The notes: generated from the letters alone by a model not told the origin. Shown: positions 12,838-23,770, numbered from the stretch's first letter. The stretch is 64,000 bases of DNA from Lepus europaeus (GCF_033115175.1 NC_084850.1:15283218-15347217); one strand, 5' to 3'. Numbers and translations are program-made.

Positions 12838-13434
12838 ATGAGTTGTGTGCCTTGGAAAGGAGAAAAGGCCAAATTGGAATCTTTGGAGCTGCCCCAGGCA
12901 GCACCCCTACATAAGAAACAGTGCAGGGAACTCTGTGCCCTCCATGCTCTCAACAATATCTTCCAGGACAGCAATGCCTTCACCTTGGAAACTCTGCAAG
13001 AGATTTTCCAGAAGTTGTCCCCAAACACCATGGTGACACCCCACAAGAAGAGCAAGCTGGGAAATGGGAACCAATGTGAATGTCATCATGGCAGCACTTC
13101 AAACCAAAGGCTATGAAGCTTTTGGTGGGACAAGTGCAGAGCTGTCAGTGTTATTGCTCTCACTAACATCATGGGCTTTATCATGAATCTACCCTCCAGC
13201 CGGTGCTAGGCTCCACCCAAGTTGCCACTCAAAAGGCAGCACTGGATCTGTGTTCATGAGGCGGGAAGGGCCTATTACAACCTCAACTCCAAACTCAAGA
13301 TGCCCGAGTAATCTGGAGGTGAGAGCGAGCTCAGGAAATTTCTGAAGCATCATTTGTGAGAAAAGAACTCTGAACTTTTGCTGGTGGTACCCCAAGAGGT
13401 GGAGGCCCATCCGAGTTGGAGGGCTGATACGTAA
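12838..13434 (+). pseudogene. JOSD1: JOSD1 processed pseudogene
   Basis: An intronless copy of JOSD1, the Josephin-domain deubiquitinase. It opens with [12 protein letters not shown] and keeps the catalytic-Cys region ([20 protein letters not shown]), then [14 protein letters not shown]. It is broken: a small deletion removes residues before KKQC, a frameshift follows GNGNQ near 13070, and in-frame stops occur at 13309-13311 (TAA, after MPE) and 13357-13359 (TGA, after KHHL). The end (SWRADT, stop 13432-13434) still aligns with the parent. UTR-like DNA extends about 100 bases upstream and perhaps 400 or more downstream. No introns and no preserved frame mark it as a dead retrocopy. Confidence 0.9.
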
Positions 13435-14242
13435 CAATTCCACCCAGCCTTGCCCTCACTTCTACTTTCCAGTCCTTTGTGATATTCTGTGGCCTCTACA
13501 GTGGGGCTGCCCTTGCCAAACATCTCATCAGGGTGTGTCCCCTTAAGATTTGGCAATACAATGGGATAAATGTGTAAAAGTTATAAGAACCACTCAGCAT
13601 TGTTTGCTCCTGGAAAGGAAGGTAGGAAGGAGCTCTGCACACTTAGGGGAAGCTGGAACAAGGTAGGTGCGTCCAAGATCACAGACTTGACGCAGGTTCT
13701 GTTGGAGTTTTCCACTGCTGTGCCAGACTCACTGCAGACATTGCCTTCACCTTCCCTCTCCTGTTGCACCAGCATGTCTGAGGATACAGGAATGCAAAGC
13801 CATATGACTGGCTTGAAGGACCCGGAGCATAAAGGTCTCTCAGGAAACCATCTCTAAAACCCCAGGAGAAGCACCCTATGCTGTCTCCCGGCCTTAACAC
13901 CACCTTTATCCCCATTTTGAAGGGTAGTGTAGTTAGCCTCAGAGTTTTATAATGAGGAGTTCACTAAAATTCCAAGCCAGTGGGTGAACCCTGAAGTCTT
14001 CTAGTATGACAGGTGAGGTAGATACCTCAGAGGATGTGGCTGATTTTCTATACTCCAGTTTTGTCCCTGCTATCTCACCATATTGATTTAGGAGGCTCTG
14101 GAGCAAAAGACAGCTTTCCCAAATGGCCCACTCTGGAAAAGTCAGAAAAAAAAAGTCTGCTTTTGACATCAAATCCCACTAGTTTGCGATGGAATTGAGT
14201 GAAAAAGGAATGCACAGAGTAAGAGCAGCCAGAATTGGTAGA

Positions 14243-14296
14243 AGTGCTGGCACTGCAGGAGGCGGCTTTACCCACTACACCACAGCATCAGCTCCT
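14243..14296 (-). mobile_element. CSINE head fragment
   Basis: Only the antisense head remains: GTGCTGGCACTGCAGG ... CACTACACCACAGC. Confidence 0.7.
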
Positions 14297-14325
14297 AAGT
14301 TTCTAACATGACCTTTTGTCTCTCT

Positions 14326-14640
14326 TTTAAGATTTATTTATGTATGTGAAAGGCAGAACAATGGTGTTGGAGGGGTAGCAGAATAGAGAGATCTTCCATC
14401 TGCTGGTTCACTCCCCAAATGGCCACAATGGCCCTACTTGAGCCAGGCCAAAGCCAAGAACCAGGAACTCCATCCCAGTCTCCCACAAGGGTAGCAGATG
14501 CCCAAGTATTTGGGCCATCCTCCGCTGCTTTCCCAGATGTATTAGGAGGGAGCTGGATCAGAAAGGGAGCAACCAGGACTCCAATGGGATTTAGAACCAT
14601 AAGCAGTGGTTTAACCTGCTGCACTACAATACTAGCCCCT
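14326..14640 (-). mobile_element. CSINE
   Basis: TTTTAAGATTTATTTATGTATG to GCACTACAATACTAGCCCC. Confidence 0.85.
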
Positions 14641-14749
14641 TGGCATGCACTTTAAAAGTCTTCTTCATTCTACCAATCAACCAGTTATGAAGCAGCTTCC
14701 ACATGTTTAGGTATCACAGTAGCACCCTACTTCTCAGTTCCAATGTCTC

Positions 14750-15060
14750 TCCTAGTTTGGGCTGCTATAACAAATGACCATTGACAGGGTGACTTATAAA
14801 CAACAAAAATTTATTTTTCACAGTTCTGGGGGCTAGAGGTCCAAGAACAACATGCCAGCATGGTTACATTCTCGTGTGGCCCCCCATGGTAAAAAGAACA
14901 AACCAGCACTCTGGCCTCTATTCTGAGGGCCCTGATTCTATTTTGACCTAATTATCTCTCAAAGGCCCTACCTCTTTATAACACCAAAGTGGGAATTAGA
15001 CGTCAACATACGAGTTTTGAAGGAATACAAACATTCAATCAATAATAGACTTCAAAGTAC
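14750..15060 (+). mobile_element. Ancient mammalian dispersed repeat, name not assigned
   Basis: GGGCTGCTATAACAAATGACC, AACAAAAATTTATTTTTCAC and CAGTTCTGGGGGCTAGAGGT are diagnostic of a very common old repeat. A related copy lies at 56930-57215. Confidence 0.55.
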
Positions 15061-15286
15061 CTCCTTACCATTTAATAAGGAGAAATACCTCTTCAATGCT
15101 ATTTTCCCCTACCTTCTCTAAATAACTTCTCTTTACTTAATAATTTCTCAACTCTCTTGTTTTGAATTTGGTAGCATATTTGATGTGAAGGACAAATATT
15201 TTAAATCATTTGATAAAACTTGTTCACAAAAGCTTATGGTTCCCCATGGTGAGATTATGTCATCAGAATGTGATGCAAAATGATAG

Positions 15287-15326
15287 TGATGTCATAAACC
15301 TCTAGAACTGTCTGAACCACATAAAA
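15287..15326 (+). promoter_or_regulatory. CXorf66: Possible CXorf66 core promoter: CRE-like and TATA-like elements
   Basis: TGATGTCA (15287-15294) differs from the palindromic cAMP-response element by one C-to-T change, and ATAAAA (15321-15326) lies about 50 bases before the start codon. CRE sites bound by CREM are common in testis-specific promoters, so the pair is plausible for this gene. Both motifs are short and could be chance in A/T-rich DNA. Confidence 0.3.
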
Positions 15327-15373
15327 CACAGTAGTTGCCTTAGAAGAAGAAACATTTGAACACAGTCCTGGAC

Positions 15374-15461
15374 ATGAATCTTTTTATTTATGTCCTACTT
15401 TTGTCCATTTGGACAAATAATGGTTTAAACACAAATGAAAGCAATGGATCTTTTACTACAG
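15374..15461 (+). CDS. CXorf66: CXorf66 coding exon 1 (signal peptide)
   Basis: Start codon at 15374; 29 full codons plus one base, then a GTATGT donor at 15462. The peptide begins MNLFIYVLLLSIWTNNGLNT: a short hydrophobic core (residues 2-13) typical of a signal peptide, then an Asn/Thr-rich ectodomain start with possible N-glycosylation sites. The human CXorf66 N-terminus, as I remember it (MNLVICVLLLSIWKNN...), matches closely. CXorf66 is a poorly characterised single-pass membrane protein reported mainly from testis. This start is chosen because it opens directly on the signal peptide, aligns with the human start and reads in phase 1 into exon 2. The exon is too short to be found by ORF length and was identified from the downstream exons. 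No upstream in-frame coding sequence is needed. Confidence 0.9.
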
Positions 15462-16130
15462 GTATGTAAATTATGATCTGTTATAGTAAGTGTTCAAGAG
15501 TTTCATTAGAAAATATAGCTGTATTTAAGAAATATTTTGCCACTTCAGTGTTACCATTAGTTAAGTTTTCAAGAATTTCTAGCATAATAGTTGATATTTT
15601 TACTTTTCTGTGAAAAATTCATGTAAAATATAGGCATAAAAAGTACAAACTTATGGTCTGCCTTTTTCCTCCTTCACTATCCAATCCACCTCTTCCCAAT
15701 CTAAATATATAATACTATATGAATGAATCTGGTGTGGAACTTAATATATAGTAAGTTTTTGGCAAGAGTTTACTCTTGTCCCATTCACTTTTCCATCACA
15801 TACATTCACCTGCACATTAACGTCCAAGTATACTCACACAAACATGACAGACATAGACACACTCAAAAGCCCAGATAATATGGTAAGCAAGCCATGGTGT
15901 AGGGGTAATATACAGATAATAGTACAAAGTAGCCAAAGATGCATCCCAGATTTGACTTCTAGACTATGGCTAAAGACTTGATAGAGAAAGGAAAGAAAAT
16001 GGGCATACTCTATAGTTTTAAAAAAAAGTGATAAATTGATTTGATTGTGACATATAGTGGCAACCCACTACCAAAGCAGAAGAAAACTTGGTTACCAAAC
16101 ACATTGTCTGATAATATAATCTCTTTACAG

Positions 16131-16287
16131 CAGCAAAACGCCTTGAATTAATGGAAACAAAAATGGACAATTTTAGAAAACATCTACTCATTATCATAAT
16201 TGGTATTATGATCATATCCTTTGTCTTTACTTGCTTTTGTTTTCTCCATTATAATTGTATGAACGATGAGATCTCCAAAGGAGCAAT
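16131..16287 (+). CDS. CXorf66: CXorf66 coding exon 2 (transmembrane segment)
   Basis: The acceptor is CTCTTTACAG before 16131; the donor GTAAGT starts at 16288. In phase with exon 1 it encodes residues 30-82: a charged juxtamembrane stretch, then a single membrane span of about 21 residues (LLIIIIGIMIISFVFTCFCF...) at residues 48-68, then HYNCMND. This matches the human pattern of a lone helix followed by HYNC. The acceptor is a NAGNAG tandem (CAGCAG), so splicing three bases further in would drop one alanine without changing frame. Type I topology is inferred from the signal peptide upstream and the long hydrophilic tail downstream. Confidence 0.9.
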
Positions 16288-16468
16288 GTAAGTTTTACAC
16301 CTTTAAATTAAGAATGTAATTGGAATGTGTGTATACATATACTGAAGATTTTATTGTTGTTCAGATTACTTAACATTAACTTTAGATTTTACAAAAATAC
16401 CGACCTCCTGTGGGTGGGTATTTTTACTTAAATTATGTCAGCTCTTAAATATTCTCAAGTACATTATC

Positions 16469-16810
16469 TTTTTTTTTTTTTGACAGGCAGAGTGGACAGT
16501 GAGAGAGAGAGAGAGAAAGGTCTTCCTTTGCCGTTGGTTCACCCTCCAATGGCCGCCGCGGTTGGCACGCTGCGACCGGCGCACCGTGCTGATCCGATGG
16601 CAGGAGCCAGGTGTTTCTCCTGGTCTCCCATGGGGTGCAGGGCCCAAGGACTTGAGCCATCCTCCACTACACTCCCTGGCCACAGCAGAGAGCTGGCCTG
16701 GAAGAGGGGCAACCGGGACAGAATCCGGCGCCCCGACCGGGACTAGAACCCGGTGTGCCGGCGCCGCAAGGTGGAGGATTAGCCTAGTGAGCCGCGGCGC
16801 CTGCCGGCTA
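16469..16810 (-). mobile_element. CXorf66: Young tRNA-headed CSINE in CXorf66 intron 2
   Basis: Perfect 15-base duplication CTCAAGTACATTATC (16454-16468, 16811-16825). T-run then GACAGGCAGAGTGGACAG, and at the head GGACTAGAACCCGG (antisense B-box-like) and GCCGCGGCGCC. Very close to the copy at 42.3 kb. Confidence 0.95.
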
Positions 16811-17194
16811 CTCAAGTACATTATCAATTTTAGCCTAAATTGTTTCCTATTCAGGGTTCAGCTTAATCCCAGGTTACTAATTCATTATAAATTTAGTCTA
16901 GGAAAAGAGGACATGAATATCTGAGTAAGATGAGAGAATGAAGAGAGTGACAGGGGTTGTGCCTGTTTTCCAGTCAATGAAATATTTTAGATAACATGCC
17001 AGTTTAATATTTAATAGATGGAAAATCAGTTGCTGTTGTTACATCATATCCATCCCTGCCTGTCATAATTGAGGATACTTTCATAAGTTTATAGAAAATG
17101 GAATTAAAAGACAATTTAATAGTTTATTAAATTTAATATTGATTATTTTTAAAAGATAATCAGTTTATTTTGGTGCATTTTTCAATCCCATGCA

Positions 17195-17330
17195 TATGAG
17201 GAGTTTTCAAAAAAGTTCACAAAAATGCATACTGTGAAAAAACGTGCATGAATTTCAAATAGTTTGTTCCAAAATAAACTTATCTTTTATTTTAATTTTT
17301 CCACAAACTTTCTGAAATTCCCTTGTAGGA
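17195..17330. mobile_element. CXorf66: Mariner-like miniature transposon in CXorf66 intron 2
   Basis: About 135 bp with imperfect terminal inverted repeats (left TGAGGAGTTTTCAAAAAAGT, right CACAAACTTTCTGAAATTCC) bounded by TA dinucleotides. No transposase. The family is inferred from the termini. Confidence 0.5.
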
Positions 17331-17622
17331 AAATCAGGCTGATCTTTATCAGCATGAATTTTTAGTGAAAACTTCCTAATCCAAGGACTGGCTACTAAAA
17401 TGTGGTAATATTTTTCTATTTCTCTAGCTTCAGAAGAATATTATGAACAAATATTCATGTATAAATAACTTGATATTGTATATATTATAAGAAAACAACG
17501 ACTTTGGTCTAAAGAAATTTTTTTTCCTCTGACATGTTATCAGTTTCTGGTTGTGCTATAAAAAGTTTAATTTCTGGAATAAGTAAAATTCTCTGTTTCT
17601 CACTCTATCTTAAGAGTAGATT

Positions 17623-17673
17623 AGGGGACTGGCATTGTGGCATAGTGGGTAAATAAATAAATTTTAAAAAAAT
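17623..17673 (+). mobile_element. CXorf66: 51-bp micro-SINE in CXorf66 intron 2
   Basis: CSINE head (AGGGGACTGGCATTGTGGCA) joined directly to the tail (AAATAAATAAATTTTAAAA), flanked by AGAGTAGATT (17613-17622, 17674-17683). The whole body is missing, yet the duplicated target marks one insertion event. Confidence 0.8.
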
Positions 17674-17949
17674 AGAGTAGATTTGAAATAACTCTGTGTC
17701 ACTCCATATATAGACTACATGGCTATCAGATGTGGTTAAAACAGTAAAATATTCCAAAAAAGCATGAGTTCATATCTATAACTTGAGTCACAGCTTTCAC
17801 CATATTCCAATTCTGTGTTCAGTTTTCTTACTATAGCCAAAAAAAAAAAAAATCAAAGGCCTAAACTGACAGAACACCCTTAGTTTTCTTATAATAGTAA
17901 TAGGACTCTTCTGTTTAAAATTATTATACTCCAAATTTTCTACTTTCAG

Positions 17950-18844
17950 GGTCAAGAAAGAAGGTATAGCAGCCAAATCTTCCCTGTCATCCAAAATATC
18001 ATTCAGCGAATTCAGGCCACTTGGTTCATACAGTCCAGAAAAACAATCCATGCTATCTGGTATTGACAAGCTATCTGGTCCCTTAAGTCCAGGAAAGTCA
18101 TCTATACCATCTAGTGCAGAAAAGTTAATCAGGTATCCAAGTCCAAGAGAGTCATCTATATCATCTAGTGCTGAACCTTTAATCAAGCCATCAAGTAAAA
18201 AAAAGTCACGAAGGCCACCAAGACCCTCAAAATTTCTCAGGTCATCGCACATGGAAAAGTCAAATAGAACACATAATCTAGAAAGGCCATATAAGTTAGA
18301 TCATGCCCATAAGCTAGTCAATCAAGGCAGTCCTTCCTATCCAGTCAAGCCGGTCAGGCAATCCTCACCAGCTTATCTACACTGTCCAACCTGGTCAGCC
18401 AAGACAGTATGTCCATATCACCCACAAAATCAAATCTTGCCATTTAATCCATCCATACAGAAATTTTCTAGGCCATCCAGATGTCTTAAACCGAAAAAAT
18501 CATTGGGCGTAGGCAAGGCAGCCAGGTTATCCAGATCTCTATTAGCCAAGAGTTGCCGATGTTACAAAGAAAGATGCCTTGTTTGCAAAAGTTCTGAGCC
18601 TTTAGTCAATGATATTCCTGAGTCAAAGAAGAAAAACACTCAAAAGCTACCTGTTTCAAGTAAAGTAAAGCCTTTTCCCAGATCCTTTCAGAAAGTAGAT
18701 TCCTGGTACAATGTATACCATGATAATGTGAGTGACAGTGATGTAAGAACATATGACAGTAATGATGACAGTGATAGGGAGATAACCATTATTTGCAACA
18801 TCAGGTACAATGAAGTCATCCCTGAAGATACCCTAAATAATTAA
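17950..18844 (+). CDS. CXorf66: CXorf66 coding exon 3 (cytoplasmic tail)
   Basis: The acceptor is CTACTTTCAG before 17950; exon 2 ends with two bases of a codon and the first G here completes it (ATG). The frame is open to TAA at 18842-18844, giving a 379-residue protein; I recall human as 361. The start VKKEGIAAKSS resembles the human sequence at this junction. The tail is rich in Ser, Lys and Pro, with a short internal repeat at residues about 130-160 (SSIPSSAEKLI then SSISSSAEPLI). Residues 284-294 hold a Cys cluster (CRCYKERCLVC) that I do not remember in human. The C-terminus is acidic (DSDVRTYDSNDDSDRE), followed by a hydrophobic patch and a TLNN end close to human TLND. No domain of known biochemical function is visible. 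An intact frame in a fast-evolving protein suggests a functional gene. Confidence 0.92.
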
Positions 18845-18856
18845 GAGCTCAAGAAA

Positions 18857-18862
18857 AATAAA
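18857..18862 (+). terminator. CXorf66: Candidate poly(A) signal of CXorf66
   Basis: AATAAA 12 bases after the CXorf66 stop codon. It would give a very short 3' UTR. The strong hexamer is seen directly; its use is inferred, and later A/T-rich signals up to 19.1 kb could serve instead. Confidence 0.45.
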
Positions 18863-18869
18863 GTCCAAC

Positions 18870-19489
18870 TGTAATGGAGCAAACTTATACCAACTATTTT
18901 ATGCTCATCCTCCCTTAAGCTACTGATAGAGGGAAAAATCCACTCATGATCACTATCAAGATTAGTCTTATCCATCACGGAGGCGATTTGTTTTTAAAAT
19001 AACAATTAAATGCATAACACAAACTATTATTGTTATTGTCATTGCATTTTAGAAGTATAAGGTTCTGTTGAAACATCTTAAAAATTTTTAATTTTTAATA
19101 AGTTTTTAACAGATTCAATGTGATTTGTAGATACAATTCTAAGAATATAATGCTATTTCTTTTCTCCCTCTCTCTCTTCCTCCCCCTCTCTCCCTCCTAT
19201 TCTCTTTCTTTCTCCCTTCCTTTTTTTTAGTTTTTTAGATAATATACTTTAAAATTATGTTACAGTAAAAAGCCTTAATACTTTATCTGGTAATGTGGAT
19301 GGGAAACACAGACATTCATGTTCACAGACATCTAGCAAGGAATTGCAAGGTGGCTAACCTGATCTCCTCCTTCCCTTGGATTAGCCCTCAATTGAAGTGT
19401 CAATCTAATAACTTTTTAATCCTTATGTGCAGTAATCACAGTTTAATAATGTATTTTTTCTGTAGTGTCAGTGCTTTTTGGAAATAGCT
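18870..19489. other. 3' flank of CXorf66
   Basis: A/T-rich DNA with a pyrimidine tract (about 19157-19230). No feature beyond possible distal poly(A) sites. Confidence 0.5.
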
Positions 19490-19681
19490 TTGTGCTGTGG
19501 ATTGAACGTTTGTGTTCTTCCAAAATGGGTGTGTTGAAACCTGAACCCCTATGTGATCATATTAGGCAGCTGGGCACTTGGGAGTTAATTTGGTCATGAG
19601 GGTGGAGCCCTCATGTATGAGACTGATGACTTTGTAAGCGGTTGAAGAGATCAGAGATCTTCCCTTCCATAATGTGAAGGC

Positions 19682-19712
<31 letters not shown>

Positions 19713-19917
19713 CAAAAACGAGCCAAAACCAAAACCAAAACCAACAACAAAAACTTCATTTGTGATCATAGAGCCAGCACTTTCCAGATATTGAATCTGC
19801 TGGTGATTTGATCCTGGACTTGCCAGACTTCAGAACTGTAAGAAATAAATTTCTGTTGCTCAGAAGCTACCAAGTAAATGGTATTTTGTTATAGCATCCT
19901 GGACAGACTAGGACACT
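19490..19917 (+). mobile_element. MLT1-type MaLR LTR
   Basis: Starts TGCTGTGGATTGAACGTTTG, contains GGGTGTGTTGAAACCTG, AAGAAATAAATTTCTGTTG (poly-A signal region) and ends CTGGACAGACTAGGACA. A 27-base A run (about 19686-19712) and a CCAAAA repeat lie within it. Confidence 0.7.
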
Positions 19918-20394
19918 TTGCCTACTTGGCTCTTGCTGAGTTGGGGCTATACTTAAAGTAAGGGTTCAGCCTGCAGTACCCACACACCTGAAACTCCATG
20001 ATTATTAATCTCAGTATTCTAATCTTCATAAGTCTCATCAAGGCGTCTCATTCTTTTTGTTACCTTACAGAATAGTAAAATTCTTAATCCTGGTGTGTAT
20101 TATCTAAAGATTACAGTCGAACTTCTGTTCATCTAAATATTTTTCCTACATGATACTTCCTCACTCTGAATCAGCAGGGGTGGCAAGCCAGGTGAAAACC
20201 TTAGAGTTACATGCTCTAACTTCCCCATTGATGAACTGCTATTCTTGCCTTCTTCCAAAGGCATGGTTGAAAAGAGCAGGCAAAATTCTGGATTCCCAGC
20301 CTATATTCAAGTAGAGTACAGTTTGTCCTATGTAGAATCTAGCAGATAGCATGTATTGAATATGTACTTTTTTTTCAGAGACTATACTAGTCTC

Positions 20395-20865
20395 TAAGTC
20401 TCACAGGCCCTAACATTGCCCTCTAGTTTGCTGAACTCAATAAAAGAACTCACAAGACTCAATAACAGATCACACTCATGGCTAAACCTTATTCGAACAA
20501 AAATATGTAGACCAAAGAAACAGGAAAATATATACATCAGGAGGAATCCAGAGAGGTCAGGCATAGGGTTTTGAGTAGTTCCCTACCTGAGACACTACAG
20601 GACATGTTTTATCTCTAGCAGAAAACTACATGGACATGTGCACAATGTCTCTGCCCAGAAAATCTGTTCAAATATATGGTTCTGAAGCTTTTATTAAGAG
20701 CCAGTCTCATAGGGACATCATGCTGCATGACCAGCCATGACAACTGAAACTCAGGATCCCAACAATGAAACTAGATACATACCATGTATGTTGATGTTTC
20801 TGCAAAGCAGTACTGACAAGCTGATATGGCATAGTCCATTGCTCCAGGTGTACAAAACATAACCA
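20395..20865 (-). mobile_element. MLT2-type (ERVL) LTR
   Basis: Antisense order: GAACTCACAAGACTCAATAA, CATGGCTAAACCTTATT, CAGGAGGAATCCAGAGAGG, AAGCTTTTATTAAGAG. Comparable to the copy at 54.6 kb in layout. Confidence 0.5.
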
Positions 20866-20868
20866 TCA

Positions 20869-21206
20869 GTGGGCTGGTGTTGTGACACAGTAGGTTAAGC
20901 CTCTGCTTGTAATGCAGTATCCCACATCAGATGAAGTGTTGGTTAGAGACCCAGATGCTCTGCTTCTGATCCAGCTCCTTACGGATGTACCTGGGAGAGC
21001 AGCAGAAGACAGTCCAAATGCTTGGGCCCCCTGCCACCCATGTGGGAGACCTGGATGGAGTTCCGAGCTCGTGGCTTCAGCCTGGCCCAGACCAGGCCAT
21101 TGCAGTCATTTCAGGAGTGAACCAATGGATAGACCTCTTTCTATGCCTCTCTCTGTGCTCTCTGTCATTCTGCCTTTCAAACAACTAAAATAAAACCTAA
21201 AAAAAT
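20869..21206 (+). mobile_element. CSINE
   Basis: GGGCTGGTGTTGTGACACAG to TTTCAAACAACTAAAATAAA. Confidence 0.85.
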
Positions 21207-21929
21207 CCATCAACATAACATTCCAAGGGCCACATTCCCAATGGTTGGTCACAGGTTAAACATGGCTCTAGGTTCACTTGGAGACATGCAAGGATTAAGC
21301 AGCCAGGTCTTTTGTGTTAACACTTTCCTCACACTTCACATAATTTATTTAAACCTTCATAGTCCCTCCATTATGTGGGGGATTATAAAGCAAACTAAAG
21401 CTCTGTGAAATGTAGTAAGATGCCATATAGTAATTGGTTGAATTAAGATTTTTAACCTACAACTGGTTTATGCTTAACCATTATGTTGCATTGCTTTCTG
21501 ACTATTAGCCACTAGGGTGCTAATTATTTGAAGATCATTCAAACTACTGGTGGCAACAAAATCCTTCCTTGACTTTTAAGTAACCTGAGCAATTCTCTCA
21601 GCCTGCCAGAGGCATATAAAGATGTCTTATGATCATTCACATTGAACTTCCCCATGGCTTCTACCTCTATAAAAATGGTACTCCCTGGTCTGTGCCCATA
21701 AGGGTATAATAAAATTCACAGGTGGCACAAAGAAGTTGCTTATGCGTAAGTGTTTTAAGAGATAGTACACACATTAAAAAAGCATTAGAGGAGCTACCAA
21801 CTTGATTTCCTACTGGTGTTACCTATTTTAAAAAGATAAACCATAATGGAATGAATTACAGATTGTACTAGGTTACAAAATCTTAGTCTTTTTAAAATTC
21901 ACAAACAGAAGGAAAGGTTCTGATCAAAT

Positions 21930-22540
21930 TATAAACAGTTAACTATGAAAAAAAGTTCAAACATACAATAGTAGAATACATAGTATAATGATATTCTATA
22001 TAACCATTACTCAGATTCAACAATTATCACTACCTGGCCAAACCTGTTTCAGTTATAATCCTATCCATTCCACCTCTCATTTGTAAATCTAACAATAATT
22101 ATTTTTGGGGGGCCTGGCACTATGGTGCAGTGGGTTAAAGCCCCAGGCTACCATGCTGGCTTCCCATATGGGCACCCAATCGAGTTCCAGCTGCTCCACT
22201 TCCAACCCTGGGAAATCAGTAGAGGATGAACCAAGCCCTTGGGCTCTTGCACTCTTGTGGAAGGCCCAGAAGAAGCTCCTGGCTCGGGATCTGCAAAGCT
22301 CCGGCCATTGCGGCCATTTGGGGAATGAATCAGGAGACGGAAGACCTCTCTCTGTGTGTCTCTGCCTTTCTCTGTAACTCTGTCTTTCAAATAAAATAAA
22401 ATAAATCTTAAAAAACTACTTTTTAAAATATGTAAACATAATATCATTGCCTCATCTAAAGATTAATAATTCATTAATATAAATTGCCCAGTCTGTGTTA
22501 AAATTTCCCTGCCTCCTAAATTTATTATTTGCTCTGTCAA
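21930..22540 (-). mobile_element. L1M fragment (antisense), split by a CSINE
   Basis: TTCAAACATACAATAGTAGAAT ... CAGATTCAACAATTATCA and, after the SINE, AATTGCCCAGTCTGTGTTAA are successive antisense L1ME-type sequences. Confidence 0.55.
22108..22418 (+). mobile_element. CSINE inside L1M
   Basis: GGGGGGCCTGGCACTATGG to AAATAAAATAAAATAAATC. Confidence 0.9.
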
Positions 22541-23484
22541 AATGTTGACCAATGTTAGAAAACACATAAACTAAGTTTTTAAAACCAAAAATGCAGTTTT
22601 ACTGGCTATTCTGACTTCATATTTTGGGATGGTTTTGGAACTAATCTGAGCTTTCTCAGAAAATAGCAACAGTCAAAATTATATGGCTTTCCGTTTAAAT
22701 TCAATTTATGTCTTGCTAGATAAAGCCAAATATTTTAAGCTCTATTGTCTTTTACATTTTGAACCTGGAGACATGTAATATTTTTAAAGCTGTGACTATT
22801 AATATCAAATAAAAATGACTAACTGCCAGTGACATCCAAAGATAATTTCATCTTAAGAACAATTTATCTACATGAGTATGTATGTTACTTTTAAAAAGAC
22901 ACATAATTATAGAGTAGGAGTCTACATAATAATTGGAGCTCATTCAATATGCAAAATTCAAAATGCATTAATGGGGGTTTCACACATGAAACCAGTATAG
23001 AATATGTAATAAAAATATATGTACTATGAGTCAGAAAGGAAGGAAAGAAGGGAGAAAGAGAGTGTGTGCGCATTTAACCAATGAAAACTTTCCCAAGCTG
23101 ATAATTAAATAATTAAGCTCTATAATGCTGATAGTCTCTGTACTTCTTAGAAATGTCCTGATTTAGGGAACCCAAAATTCCTATTTTCTGATCTTCCTGC
23201 AACATTGTCTTATCTCTTATGTTCTCTTTCTGCCTTCTTTACTACTCTTTATTTTTTCCCTGTTCTGTAAGAGAGTCATACATTGTCTGCCCACTACTTC
23301 CTTAAATTTCCCTTCTACAGAGAATACTATGAAACCAATTCCAAGTGCGGTTCTTCCCTCTGAGACCAGTCTCAGACAAGTCCATTGAATCTAACTCCCT
23401 TACACTCATCTACAAAACTCATACTCTGCTCCTAACTTTGAGACTGAATCACATTTGGTTCCTTCTATTCACTACAACTTTTTC
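22541..23484. other. Unannotated intergenic DNA
   Basis: A/T-rich; nothing recognised. Confidence 0.5.
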
Positions 23485-23770
23485 TTTCTTTTTTAAAAGA
23501 CGTGTTTATTCATTAGGAAGCAGTGTTACAAAGAGATCTTCCATCCATTGGTTCACTCCCCAAATGACTGCAATATCCAGAAACTCTATCCAGGTCTTCC
23601 ACATTGGGAAGCAGGGGTCCAAGCACTTTGACAAACTTCTACATCCTTCCAAGGTGCATTAGCAGGGAGCTGTATAAGAAGTGGAGCAGCTGGGACTCAA
23701 ACTGGTGCCCATATGGGATACCAATGTAGCAGGCACCAGCTGAATCTCCTATGCTATATACTGGCTCCAG
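23485..23770 (-). mobile_element. CSINE, diverged
   Basis: TTTTTTAAAAGACGTGTTTATT to CTATATACTGGCTCC, flanked by TACAACTTTT on both sides. Confidence 0.75.

Noticed and set aside
16435-16924. Frames of 100-140 codons in young SINEs (also at 42277, 50631, 58069)
   Set aside because: They recur in every copy of the GC-rich SINE and encode no protein.
17797-18252. 151-codon minus-strand frame opposite CXorf66 exon 3
   Set aside because: Mirror of the Ser/Lys-rich sense codons; the sense strand has splice sites and homology.
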